Notes under the pieces: generated by a model
What the model was told of the DNA's origin: nothing
What the model saw: only the letters and a program-made list of their open reading frames with translations
Database searches by the model: none
In this document: positions 17,546 to 25,571 of the stretch, in pieces
Layout of the letters: each line of letters starts with the position of its first letter
Numbering within the stretch: position 1 is the first letter of the stretch
Position numbers and translations under genes: made by a program
Assembly: GCF_009649815.1 (NCBI RefSeq)
Contig: NZ_WJIC01000001.1
Span: forward strand, 248,001-312,000
Source: Nocardia sp. SYP-A9097
Lineage (GTDB): Bacteria > Actinomycetota > Actinomycetes > Mycobacteriales > Mycobacteriaceae
Length of the DNA: 64,000 bases
Reading direction: 5' to 3'

Positions 17546-19024
17546 ATGTCCACGAAAGCTCAGACCACCACCACGGCCGCTGCCGAGACGAAATCGGCGA
17601 GCGAGGGTGCGGACGCAGCATCGAACGGTTCCTTCGAACTGCCGACGCAGACCCGTCGCCTGACCGGTTGGGGTCGCACCGCAGCCACCACGTCTGAAGT
17701 TCTGTCGACCGCCGACCCGGAGTTGATCGTCAAGGCGGTCACCATGGTCGCGCAAGACAATGACTCCAAGCCGGCGCACCTACGCCGCGGCGTCATCGCG
17801 CGCGGCCTGGGTCGCTCGTACGGCGATCACGCACAGAACTCCGGCGGCCTCGTCATCAATATGCCGGCGCTGAACCGCATCCACCGGATCGACCGCGATT
17901 CCCGCATGGTCGATGTGGACGGCGGTGTCAGCCTGGATCAGCTCATGAAGGCGGCATTGCCGTTCGGGCTGTGGGTTCCGGTGCTGCCGGGTACCCGGCA
18001 GGTGACCATCGGCGGTGCCATCGCCTCCGATATCCACGGCAAGAACCATCACTCCGAGGGTTCCTTCGGCAATCACGTGCGGTCCCTGGACCTGCTCACC
18101 GCCGACGGCAAGGTCTCCACCATCGGGCCGAAGAAGAACGCGAAGCTGTTCTGGGCCACCGTCGGCGGCAACGGCCTGACCGGCATCATCCTGCGCGCCA
18201 CCATCGAAATGGTGCCGACGGAGACGGCCTACTTCATCAATGACGGGGTGAAGACCAGCAGCCTCGACGAGACCATTGCCGCGCACAGCGACGGCAGTGA
18301 GGCGAACTACACCTACTCCAGCGCCTGGTTCGATGTGATGAACCCGCTGCCGAAGTTGGGGCGCGCCAACATTACTCGCGGCCGACTGGCCAAACTGGAT
18401 GAGCTGCCCGCGAAGAAGCAGCGCAATCCGCTGAAATTCGATGCGCCGCAGCTGCTCACGGTGCCGAATATCTTCCCCAGCTTCACCGCAAACAAGCTGA
18501 CCCTCGGTTCGGTCGGCGAGGCGTACTACGCCCTGGGCGGTAACTACACCGGCAAGATCCAGAACCTGACGCAGTTCTACCACCCGCTCGACATGATCGC
18601 GGAGTGGAATCGGGCGTACGGTCCGGCCGGATTCCTGCAGTACCAGTTCGTGGTGCCGACCGAGGCCGTCGATGAGTTCAAGAAGATCATCATCGATATC
18701 CAGGCGTCCGGGCACTATTCGGCGCTCAATGTCTTCAAGCTGTTCGGCCCGGGTAACCCCGCGCCGTTGAGCTTCCCCATGCCGGGCTGGAACATCTGCG
18801 TGGACTTCCCGATCCGGGCCGGGCTCAATGAGCTCGTCACCGATCTGGACCGCCGGGTCACCGAGTTCGGCGGGCGGCTCTACACCGCGAAGGACTCGCG
18901 CACCACGGCGGAGACCTTCCACAAGATGTACCCCCGGATCGACGAGTGGATCAAGATCCGCCGAAGTGTCGATCCCACAGGCGTTTTCATGTCCGATATG
19001 GCCCGAAGGCTGGAGCTTCAGTGA
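17546..19024 (+). CDS. dprE1: Decaprenylphosphoryl-beta-D-ribose oxidase DprE1
   Basis: FAD-dependent flavoenzyme that oxidises the 2'-hydroxyl of decaprenylphosphoryl ribose, the first half of the epimerisation giving decaprenylphosphoryl arabinose. 492 residues from ATG 17546 (MSTKAQ); alternative start 17525. The FAD domain shows [16 protein letters not shown] and [21 protein letters not shown] (the His that binds flavin). The C-terminal half matches M. tuberculosis DprE1 almost word for word: [34 protein letters not shown]. The Cys in WNICVDF corresponds to Cys387, the covalent target of benzothiazinones. The N-terminal 35 residues are a Thr/Ala-rich extension compared with the 461-residue mycobacterial enzyme. 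Confidence 0.96.
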   Translation: MSTKAQTTTTAAAETKSASEGADAASNGSFELPTQTRRLTGWGRTAATTSEVLSTADPELIVKAVTMVAQDNDSKPAHLRRGVIARGLGRSYGDHAQNSGGLVINMPALNRIHRIDRDSRMVDVDGGVSLDQLMKAALPFGLWVPVLPGTRQVTIGGAIASDIHGKNHHSEGSFGNHVRSLDLLTADGKVSTIGPKKNAKLFWATVGGNGLTGIILRATIEMVPTETAYFINDGVKTSSLDETIAAHSDGSEANYTYSSAWFDVMNPLPKLGRANITRGRLAKLDELPAKKQRNPLKFDAPQLLTVPNIFPSFTANKLTLGSVGEAYYALGGNYTGKIQNLTQFYHPLDMIAEWNRAYGPAGFLQYQFVVPTEAVDEFKKIIIDIQASGHYSALNVFKLFGPGNPAPLSFPMPGWNICVDFPIRAGLNELVTDLDRRVTEFGGRLYTAKDSRTTAETFHKMYPRIDEWIKIRRSVDPTGVFMSDMARRLELQ

Positions 19025-19782
19025 TCAATGCGGTAGGGAATCCGCAGTCCATTCTGCTGCTGGGCGGCACCTCCGAGATCGGTCTCGCGATCTGCTCGGA
19101 GTACCTGAAGAAGGGTCCCGCGCGGATCATTCTGGCGGCGCTACCCGGTGATCCACTGCGCGAAGAGGCTGTCGCGCAGCTGAAGTCGGCCGGTGCGTCC
19201 GAGGTCGAGATCATCGACTTCGACGCCCTGCAGATGGACTCCCACCCCAAGGTCATCGAGGCCGCCTGGACGAACGGTGACATCGACGTCGCCATTGTCG
19301 CCTTCGGCATGCTCGGCGATGCCGAGGAACTGTGGCAGGACCAGCGCAAGGCCGTCATCGCCTGCGAATTGAACTACACCGCCGCCGTCTCCGTCGGCGT
19401 CCTGGTCGGCGAGAAGATGAAGGCGCAGGGCTACGGCCGCATCATCGCCATGAGCTCGGTGGCCGGCGAACGCGTCCGCCGCTCCAACTTCGTCTACGGC
19501 TCCACCAAGGCGGGCCTGGACGGCTTCTACCTGGGCCTCGGCGAGGCCCTGCGCCCGCACGGCCCCCGCGTCACCGTGATCCGCCCGGGTCAGGTCCGCA
19601 CCCGCATGTCGGCGCACGTCAAGGAAGCCCCCTTGACCGTCGACAAGGAAGAGGTGGCCGCCCTGGCGGTAGCAGCCTCCGAAAAGGGCAAGGAAATCGT
19701 CTGGGCCCCCGGCACTTTCCGCTACATCATGATGATCCTGCGCCACATCCCGCGCCCGATCTTCCGCAAACTGCCCGTCTAG
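19021..19782 (+). CDS. dprE2: Decaprenylphosphoryl-D-2-keto-erythro-pentose reductase DprE2
   Basis: NADH-dependent short-chain dehydrogenase that reduces the DprE1 product to decaprenylphosphoryl arabinose. GTG at 19021 overlaps the dprE1 stop by four bases (GTGA), giving 253 residues, very close to the 254 of M. tuberculosis. Rossmann motif [13 protein letters not shown] near the N-terminus, NYTAAVSVG, catalytic Ser in [24 protein letters not shown] with Tyr-x3-Lys, and [11 protein letters not shown]. The frame is open further upstream inside dprE1 but that stretch has no coding signal. A hairpin 18 bp after the stop ends the dprE1-dprE2 operon. Confidence 0.95.
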   Translation: MINAVGNPQSILLLGGTSEIGLAICSEYLKKGPARIILAALPGDPLREEAVAQLKSAGASEVEIIDFDALQMDSHPKVIEAAWTNGDIDVAIVAFGMLGDAEELWQDQRKAVIACELNYTAAVSVGVLVGEKMKAQGYGRIIAMSSVAGERVRRSNFVYGSTKAGLDGFYLGLGEALRPHGPRVTVIRPGQVRTRMSAHVKEAPLTVDKEEVAALAVAASEKGKEIVWAPGTFRYIMMILRHIPRPIFRKLPV

Positions 19783-19799
19783 GCAGCGCGACCAGACAC

Positions 19800-19829
19800 A
19801 CGAGCGGTGGCCCCACGGCCACCGCTCGT
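19800..19829 (+). terminator. Terminator of the dprE1-dprE2 operon
   Basis: ACGAGCGGTGG/CCACCGCTCGT, 11 bp perfect plus two more C-G pairs, loop of 4, followed by TGTCGTT. It begins 18 bp after the dprE2 stop. Confidence 0.7.
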
Positions 19830-19834
19830 TGTCG

Positions 19835-19903
19835 TTCATGATCAACGGGGCCTCCGGGCGGACACCTCTCGGCGGATGCCCGCCATGTCCCGTTGATCAT
19901 GAA
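19835..19903. repeat. 15-bp inverted repeat upstream of aftA
   Basis: TTCATGATCAACGGG (19835-19849) and CCCGTTGATCATGAA (19889-19903) are perfect inverse complements separated by 39 nt. They sit directly after the dprE2 terminator and about 90 bp before aftA. They could form a long-stem structure or be paired sites for a regulator. Confidence 0.6.
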
Positions 19904-19992
19904 GTGCGGTTGGCGGGGCGCAACCTGTGGCGGCGGGTGATGCTGGCTAGGGTGGCTGGGTCCATGGATGCGAACCCGGAGGCGGAGTGGGA

Positions 19993-21966
19993 ATGAGCGA
20001 GGAAGCGGGCGTCCGGGGGACGGTGCTGGTGCGACGGGCCGGGGGTGCGCTCGGGGAGGGTGTGCTGGCGGCGGGGGTGGCGGCCGTTGTCGCGGGGGTC
20101 GGACTGGTGGCCTTCGGGACCGTGCAGTGGCCCGCGTTCAACTCTTCCAATGTGACTCGGGCTTTGACGACCGTGGGGCAGGTTGTCGCGCTGGCGGTGC
20201 TGGTGGCGGCGATCGTGCTGGTGCGGATGGACAAGTGGCCCTGGGTGGCGAAAGCGCTGTCCTGGGTGGGGATTTCGGGGTTTGTGACCGTCACCCTCGG
20301 CATGCCGCTGGCGGCCACCAAGTTGTACTTGTTCGGGATCTCCGTTGATCAGGAGTTTCGGACGCAGTATTTGACGCGGTTGACCGATAGTGCGGCGCTG
20401 CACGATATGAACTATGTGGATCTGCCGCCGTTCTATCCGGGTGGATGGTTCTGGGTTGGTGGGCGGTTCGCGAATCTGACCGGGATGGCCGGGTGGGAGG
20501 CGTTCAAGCCGTTCGCGATTATCGGGTTGGCGGTGACCGCCGCCATCGCGGTTGTGCTGTGGTCCAAGCTGATTCGGGGCGATTGGGCCGTTGCGGTGGC
20601 GGCCGCTACCACCGCTGTGACGCTGGCTTATGGGTCGCCCGAGGCTTACAGTGCGCCGCTGGTATTGCTGTTCGCGCCCGCGCTGGTGCTGGCCTGGGGT
20701 GCGCTGTACCGGCCCGCCGAACCGGCCGCGGCTACCGCCGGCGGGTGGGGTGCGGTGCTGGGGACCGGGTTGTTCCTGGGCTTGGGGGCCATGCTCTACA
20801 CGCTGTACTTCGGTGTCGCGGTATTCGCGGTCTGCCTCATGGCGCTGGTCGCGGCGGGGCTGGCGCTGCGGGAGCGCGGTAAAGCGGTTCGGGCGCAACG
20901 GCATCGGGAGAAAAGCATGGCGGTGCCGGGCCGCTGGCGGGTGGTGTGGCCGATTCTGCTGCGGCTGATCGTCGCGGGGATGATCGCGGGACTGCTGGCC
21001 CTGACCGTTTGGTTCCCGTTCCTGTTGAAGCTGCTGGGCGGGACGATCCCCAAGTCCGGCACGGCATTCCACTATCTGCCCGAGGGTGGGTCGCAATTGC
21101 CGCTGCCCATGTTCGACTTCTCGCTGCCGGGTGTGTTCTGCCTGCTCGGCACGGTGTGGCTGGTGCTGCGCGCCGGAAGTTCGCGGCGCGCACAGGCATT
21201 GGGCATCGGCGTGGTGGCCATCTACCTGTGGTGCCTGCTGTCGATGACGGCGACCGCGGCCGGGACCACGCTGTTGTCATTCCGGCTCGAGCCGATGCTG
21301 TACGCGCTGCTCGCGGCGGCGGGGGCATTCGGGTTCGTGGAGGGTGCGCGGGCGATCTACCAGGTGTTGAACGAGCCGGCGCGGATGCCGCTCGCCGCAG
21401 GGGTGGTCGCGCTGATCGGGGCGATCGCGTTCAGTCAGCAGATTCCGCATGTGCTGGCGAATGAGATCACCACCGCGTACACCGATACCGATGGCAATGG
21501 GGAGCGGGCGGATAAGCGGCCAGCTTCGGCGGTGACGCATTACCGGGCGGTCGACGCGGCGCTGCTGGAGCAGACGGGGCGGCCGCGCGATCAGAGTGTG
21601 GTGCTGACCGCGGACACCAGTTTCCTGGCGATCTACCCGTACTACGGATTCCAGGCTCTCACTTCGCATTACGCGAATCCCCTCGCCGATTTCGCGGCGC
21701 GGTCGGCGGAGATCAAGCGGTGGAGCACCCTGAAGTCGCCGCAGCAGCTCATCGAGGCGCTGCGGCAGTCCCCTTGGCGCGCACCGGATGCGTTCCTGTT
21801 CCGTAGTTCGGGTGACGACTACACGCTGCGGCTGTCCGAGGACGTGTATCCGAATGATCCGAATGTGAAGCGGTATACCGTGACGTTCCCGAAGTCGCTG
21901 TTCGCGGACGGGCACTTCCGGGTTACCGATATCGGGCCGTTTGCCCTGGTTGTGATGCGGCCCTGA
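19993..21966 (+). CDS. aftA: Galactan 5-O-arabinofuranosyltransferase AftA
   Basis: GT-C membrane enzyme that puts the first arabinofuranose on galactan from decaprenylphosphoryl arabinose. About 657 residues against 643 in M. tuberculosis. GISVDQEFRTQYLTRLTD after the third helix carries the acidic motif of the GT-C active site, and MNYVDLPPFYPGGWFWVGGR is the other strong signature. Around 11-13 membrane helices are followed by a periplasmic C-terminal domain (PRDQSVVLTADTSF, YYGFQALTSHYANPLADFAAR). ATG 19993 and GTG 19987 both have a purine-rich site upstream (GGAGG at 19978-19982), so the start is uncertain by two codons. A hairpin follows the stop. Confidence 0.93.
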   Translation: MSEEAGVRGTVLVRRAGGALGEGVLAAGVAAVVAGVGLVAFGTVQWPAFNSSNVTRALTTVGQVVALAVLVAAIVLVRMDKWPWVAKALSWVGISGFVTVTLGMPLAATKLYLFGISVDQEFRTQYLTRLTDSAALHDMNYVDLPPFYPGGWFWVGGRFANLTGMAGWEAFKPFAIIGLAVTAAIAVVLWSKLIRGDWAVAVAAATTAVTLAYGSPEAYSAPLVLLFAPALVLAWGALYRPAEPAAATAGGWGAVLGTGLFLGLGAMLYTLYFGVAVFAVCLMALVAAGLALRERGKAVRAQRHREKSMAVPGRWRVVWPILLRLIVAGMIAGLLALTVWFPFLLKLLGGTIPKSGTAFHYLPEGGSQLPLPMFDFSLPGVFCLLGTVWLVLRAGSSRRAQALGIGVVAIYLWCLLSMTATAAGTTLLSFRLEPMLYALLAAAGAFGFVEGARAIYQVLNEPARMPLAAGVVALIGAIAFSQQIPHVLANEITTAYTDTDGNGERADKRPASAVTHYRAVDAALLEQTGRPRDQSVVLTADTSFLAIYPYYGFQALTSHYANPLADFAARSAEIKRWSTLKSPQQLIEALRQSPWRAPDAFLFRSSGDDYTLRLSEDVYPNDPNVKRYTVTFPKSLFADGHFRVTDIGPFALVVMRP

Positions 21967-21974
21967 GCGTTATA

Positions 21975-22008
21975 GCCGTGGGCCGTGAATTGCGATGTGG
22001 CCCACGGC
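21975..22008 (+). terminator. Hairpin after aftA
   Basis: GCCGTGGGCC/GGCCCACGGC, a 10-bp perfect stem with a 14-nt loop, 9 bp after the aftA stop. A second small hairpin (GTCTCGA/TCGAGAC, 22012-22032) follows. Confidence 0.55.
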
Positions 22009-22041
22009 AAGGTCTCGATTCGGACTCGAGACAAGGATCAC

Positions 22042-22095
22042 TTATGCACAGAAACACGCTGAAACCTGTGGATGAACACCCTTTTCTGTGGATAA
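22042..22095. promoter_or_regulatory. Cluster of three DnaA-box-like sites
   Basis: TTATGCACA (22042-22050), TGTGGATGA (22067-22075) and TGTGGATAA (22087-22095). The last is a perfect DnaA box in reverse orientation (consensus TTATCCACA); the other two each differ by one base. The cluster spans 54 bp in the gap between aftA and the next gene. No dnaA, dnaN or gyrB gene is nearby, so it is not the replication origin by context. Confidence 0.5.
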
Positions 22096-22173
22096 CTCAC
22101 CTACTTGCCGGCGCAATCTCAACGGTAGCCGGTAGCGTGGGCCGCTGATTGTGAAGGCAAGAGGAGTTATCGC

Positions 22174-24042
22174 GTGGCACAGGGGTGGGATACGGACCGG
22201 ACTACCGAAGAGCAATCGGCAGTAGCGGTTCTGGACCCAACAGTACCGAAAACTGTTGCCCCGGAGCGCACTCGCGGACAGCGTGTCGCGGACCGGTTGC
22301 GCTCGGCCCGCGCCGATCTGATCGCCGCCACCGGCTACCTCGCACTCGCCGTACTGGTGCTGTCCGGGCAGTGGCTGCACACCGATCGCGGCTACCTGAT
22401 CAAGAGCGGTCAGGACCAGACCATGTGGGAGTGGTTCTTCGCCGTCACCGCGCACAAGATCGCGCACCTGGAGAATCCGCTCGGTACCGGACTGCAGAAC
22501 TATCCCGACGGCGTGAACATGATGGCCAATACCGCCATGTTCGGTGTCGGCGTACCGCTGACACCCATCACCCTGCTGTTCGGGCCCACCGTCACCTTCG
22601 TACTGGTGCTCACGCTCGGCCTGTTCGGCACCGCCTTCGCCTGGTACTGGCTGTTCTCCCGGGAACTCGTCTCGTCCAAACTCGCTGCCGCCGTGGGCGG
22701 TTTGTGCTGCGGGTTCGCGCCCGCCATGATCTCGCACGCCAACGCGCATCCGAATTTCGTTGTGCTGGCGCTGCTTCCGCTCATCGCACTGCAGCTCATC
22801 CGGGTCGCCCGGCAGGCGCACAGTCCGAAGGAGACGCGCAAGGCGCGACAGCTGCGCGATGCCTTCATCCTCGGCCTGCTGGTCGCCTTGCAGATCGCGC
22901 TGGGCGAGGAACCGCTGCTGATATTCGCGCTGGCCTTCGGCCTGTTCGCGTTCGCGTACTACCTGCACGCACCGCGCACCGGACTTCGAGCACTGCGCAC
23001 CATCACTCCAACCGTGCTGCTGGCGGCCGGAATCACCCTGGCGCTCACCGAGATTCCGCTGTGGTGGCAGTTCTTCGGGCCGCAGTCCTACCGTTCCATC
23101 GACCACGGGCCGATGCAGAACGATCTGAAAGCGCTGTTCCAATTCCCGTCCGAATCGCTCGGCGGGATGATCCAGCACGGGCAGAACGTGGCCATCAACC
23201 CGACCGAGGAGAACTCCTACTTCGGCTGGCCGCTACTACTGCTGGTGCTCATGACCAGCGTATTCATGTGGCGCGAGCGGGTGGTGCGGGCCGCGGTCAC
23301 CGTCATCGTGGCGGGTGCGGTGCTGTCGCTGGGGTCGACGCTGCTGATCGGCAAGCACGACACCGGAATCAAACTGCCGTGGCGGTGGTTCGAGGAAGTT
23401 CCACTGCTCAATTCGGTGCTGGAGTCGCGATTCACCATGGCCGCCATTCCGGCCATCGCGATCGTGCTCGCCATGGGAACCCAGCGCGCTCTGGAGTATT
23501 GGCGGGTGTCCGCCACCGATTGGCGACCCCTCGCGTGGTTCGCGGCCATGACCCTGGCATTGCTGCCGCTGACCCCGACCATTCTGCCGGTGGTGCAGCG
23601 GCCGCCCGCACCCGCCTTCTTCTCGGACGGCACTGTGCGGCAATACGTTTCGCACGGTTCGGTGGTGATCGTGCCGCCGCCGACCGCGCCGGACGCGCGC
23701 GCCCTGCAGTGGCAGACCCTTGCCGGCTTCCGATTCCCGCTGGCCGGAGGGTATTTCGTCGGACCCACCGGAACCGATAAGAAGGGGCGGTACGGGCCGG
23801 ACGATCGGCCCACCGCCGGCCTGCTCATCAGGGCGCAGCAGTCGAACAAGGTGCCGGTCATCGATGACGCGGCGCGGGCGCGGGCCCTGGCGGATCTGCG
23901 GTATTGGCAGGCCGATGTGATGGTGCTGCCGCCCACCGATAATGCCGATGTACTGCGGATCACCGTGGATCAGCTGCTCGGCTTACCGGCCGAACGCGTT
24001 GACGGCGTATGGCTTTGGGATGTGCGTGGAATGCTCAACTGA
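22174..24042 (+). CDS. Multi-pass GT-C-like membrane protein of unknown specificity
   Basis: 622 residues from GTG 22174 with AGGAG upstream. A cytoplasmic N-terminus of about 45 residues is followed by roughly 11 membrane helices and a periplasmic tail from about 480. The first extracytoplasmic loop carries IKSGQDQTMWEWFFAV and NPLGTGLQNYPDGVNMMANT, which recurs in actinobacterial proteins annotated as glycosyltransferases; the Asp in DQTMWEWF may be the GT-C acidic residue. It has no counterpart between aftA and embC in M. tuberculosis. Location suggests an arabinan, galactan or phospholipid-linked sugar role, which is inference. Its 3' end overlaps the convergent kinase gene by 8 bp. Confidence 0.8.
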   Translation: MAQGWDTDRTTEEQSAVAVLDPTVPKTVAPERTRGQRVADRLRSARADLIAATGYLALAVLVLSGQWLHTDRGYLIKSGQDQTMWEWFFAVTAHKIAHLENPLGTGLQNYPDGVNMMANTAMFGVGVPLTPITLLFGPTVTFVLVLTLGLFGTAFAWYWLFSRELVSSKLAAAVGGLCCGFAPAMISHANAHPNFVVLALLPLIALQLIRVARQAHSPKETRKARQLRDAFILGLLVALQIALGEEPLLIFALAFGLFAFAYYLHAPRTGLRALRTITPTVLLAAGITLALTEIPLWWQFFGPQSYRSIDHGPMQNDLKALFQFPSESLGGMIQHGQNVAINPTEENSYFGWPLLLLVLMTSVFMWRERVVRAAVTVIVAGAVLSLGSTLLIGKHDTGIKLPWRWFEEVPLLNSVLESRFTMAAIPAIAIVLAMGTQRALEYWRVSATDWRPLAWFAAMTLALLPLTPTILPVVQRPPAPAFFSDGTVRQYVSHGSVVIVPPPTAPDARALQWQTLAGFRFPLAGGYFVGPTGTDKKGRYGPDDRPTAGLLIRAQQSNKVPVIDDAARARALADLRYWQADVMVLPPTDNADVLRITVDQLLGLPAERVDGVWLWDVRGMLN

Positions 24043-25564
24043 CCCGGGTGTAGGTGACGTGGCCGCTGATGTCGAGGTCTCGGACTATTTGGCCGCCCAC
24101 CAGGCGTAGTACCTGGGTGGATTGGGGATGACAGTTCGAACCACCGCTGGTGGTGACGCCATTGCCGACGGTGATCTCCCCGGCCGAGACGTCGATCAGG
24201 CGATAGTCGAAGGCGCACACCAGGGTTCCGCCCCGGAAGACCTGGGAGGTTTCGACCACCTGGTTCACCTCCCCCTGCCGGATGGTGAGGCGGTAATCGT
24301 CCGAGTTCTGATCGCTCGAACCGGTCCACTCGCCGAGGTAGGACGCCGGAATCCGCCCGGCGGGCGTGGCCGCGGTGGTGGCGAGCCCCTGGGGCGCACT
24401 GGATACACCGGGCGGACCGGTCGCGGCCGTCTGCACTATGGCCGAAAGCGGTGCGCCGGCACTGTTTCCGTGACTCTCCAGTTTGTACGCCAGCAGAAAG
24501 CCACCACCGGCCAGCAGTATCGCGATCGCGCCGCCCAGCACCCCGGCGAGCACCCTCGAATTGCCGCGCGCTGGAACGCGCACGGGCACCGGTGTGGGCG
24601 CGGGAGTCGATTCCGGCGCGTACCCGGACGGGAATCCCGAGGCGCGCATGGTGGTCTTCATCCGCGAGGGATCGACCGGTGGAATCGGCCGCGGCGCACT
24701 CACATACGGCAACTGGTCGGCGGTGACCGGCCCGGACATGGCATTCCAGGCGGCATCCACGAAATCGGCGCAGCCGCCGAATCGGTACTCCGGATTCTTG
24801 GCCAGCGCGCGGTCGAAGACGAAATCCAGTGCGCGCGGCAGGTCCGGACGGACCTGGGTAATGCGCAGCGGCGGAATCTGGGTGTGCGCGAGCACCCAGC
24901 CCGCGAGATCCTTGGCCATATACGGCCGATGCCCGGTGAGCAGTACGAAAAGCGTGCAGGCCAGCGAGTATTGATCGGTGCGCGGATCCAGCGGCGCACC
25001 GGAGACCTGCTCCGGCGAGGCGAAGGCGAAGGTGGCCGCCACATCCCCGGTACGGGTGAGATGGGTGGATTCATCACGCAGCCGGGCGATCCCGAAGTCG
25101 GTCAACAAGGCTCGCTCGGCCCGCCCGTCCTCGGCCGGGGAGAGCAGGATATTCGACGGCTTCACATCGCGATGCAGTACGCCCTTGCCGTGCGCGTAGT
25201 CCAGGGCCGATGCCACCCCGCTCGCTATCCGCAGCGCCCGATCGGGCCGGGTGCCGCGCAGTGCGTCGGCATCGTTGCCGTCCACGTACTGCATGGAAAT
25301 CCACAGTCGCCCAGCGTCTTCGCCGGTGTCGTAGACGGCCACGATATTGGGATGGTCGAAGCGCGCGGTGATATCGGCCTCGCGTTCGAATCTGCGCCAC
25401 GCCTCGGCATCGGCGTTCACCCCGGCATTGCCGAAGACCTTGACCGCGGCGAGGCGGGGCAGGCGCGGATGCCGGGCCACATAGACGGTGCCGGAACCGC
25501 CCGCCCCGACACTGCGCTCGATGACGTATCCGGCGATCACCTCACCGGGTCGCAGTTCAGCCAT
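24035..25564 (-). CDS. Receptor Ser/Thr protein kinase (tandem copy 1)
   Basis: 509 residues of PknB type. The kinase domain (1-275) has the glycine loop VGAGGSGTVY, Lys42 in AAVKVF, HRDVKPSN with catalytic Asp133, DFG at 156-158, and SPEQVSG. A Pro/Arg-rich juxtamembrane linker is followed by one membrane helix at about 338-361 and an ectodomain of about 148 residues with three cysteines. The ectodomain (YLGEWTGSS near its start, DISGHVTYT at its end) is clearly related to the first ectodomain module of the neighbouring kinase. The gene starts 7 bp after the upstream kinase stop, with AAGTAGGTG spanning the gap as its ribosome site, so the pair is an operon. Confidence 0.93.
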   Translation of the reverse strand: MAELRPGEVIAGYVIERSVGAGGSGTVYVARHPRLPRLAAVKVFGNAGVNADAEAWRRFEREADITARFDHPNIVAVYDTGEDAGRLWISMQYVDGNDADALRGTRPDRALRIASGVASALDYAHGKGVLHRDVKPSNILLSPAEDGRAERALLTDFGIARLRDESTHLTRTGDVAATFAFASPEQVSGAPLDPRTDQYSLACTLFVLLTGHRPYMAKDLAGWVLAHTQIPPLRITQVRPDLPRALDFVFDRALAKNPEYRFGGCADFVDAAWNAMSGPVTADQLPYVSAPRPIPPVDPSRMKTTMRASGFPSGYAPESTPAPTPVPVRVPARGNSRVLAGVLGGAIAILLAGGGFLLAYKLESHGNSAGAPLSAIVQTAATGPPGVSSAPQGLATTAATPAGRIPASYLGEWTGSSDQNSDDYRLTIRQGEVNQVVETSQVFRGGTLVCAFDYRLIDVSAGEITVGNGVTTSGGSNCHPQSTQVLRLVGGQIVRDLDISGHVTYTRVS

Positions 25565-25571
25565 GACGCAC

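Noticed and set aside
22042-22095. Chromosomal replication origin
   Set aside because: DnaA boxes are present, but no dnaA, dnaN, recF, gyrB or rpmH genes and no AT-rich unwinding element were seen.
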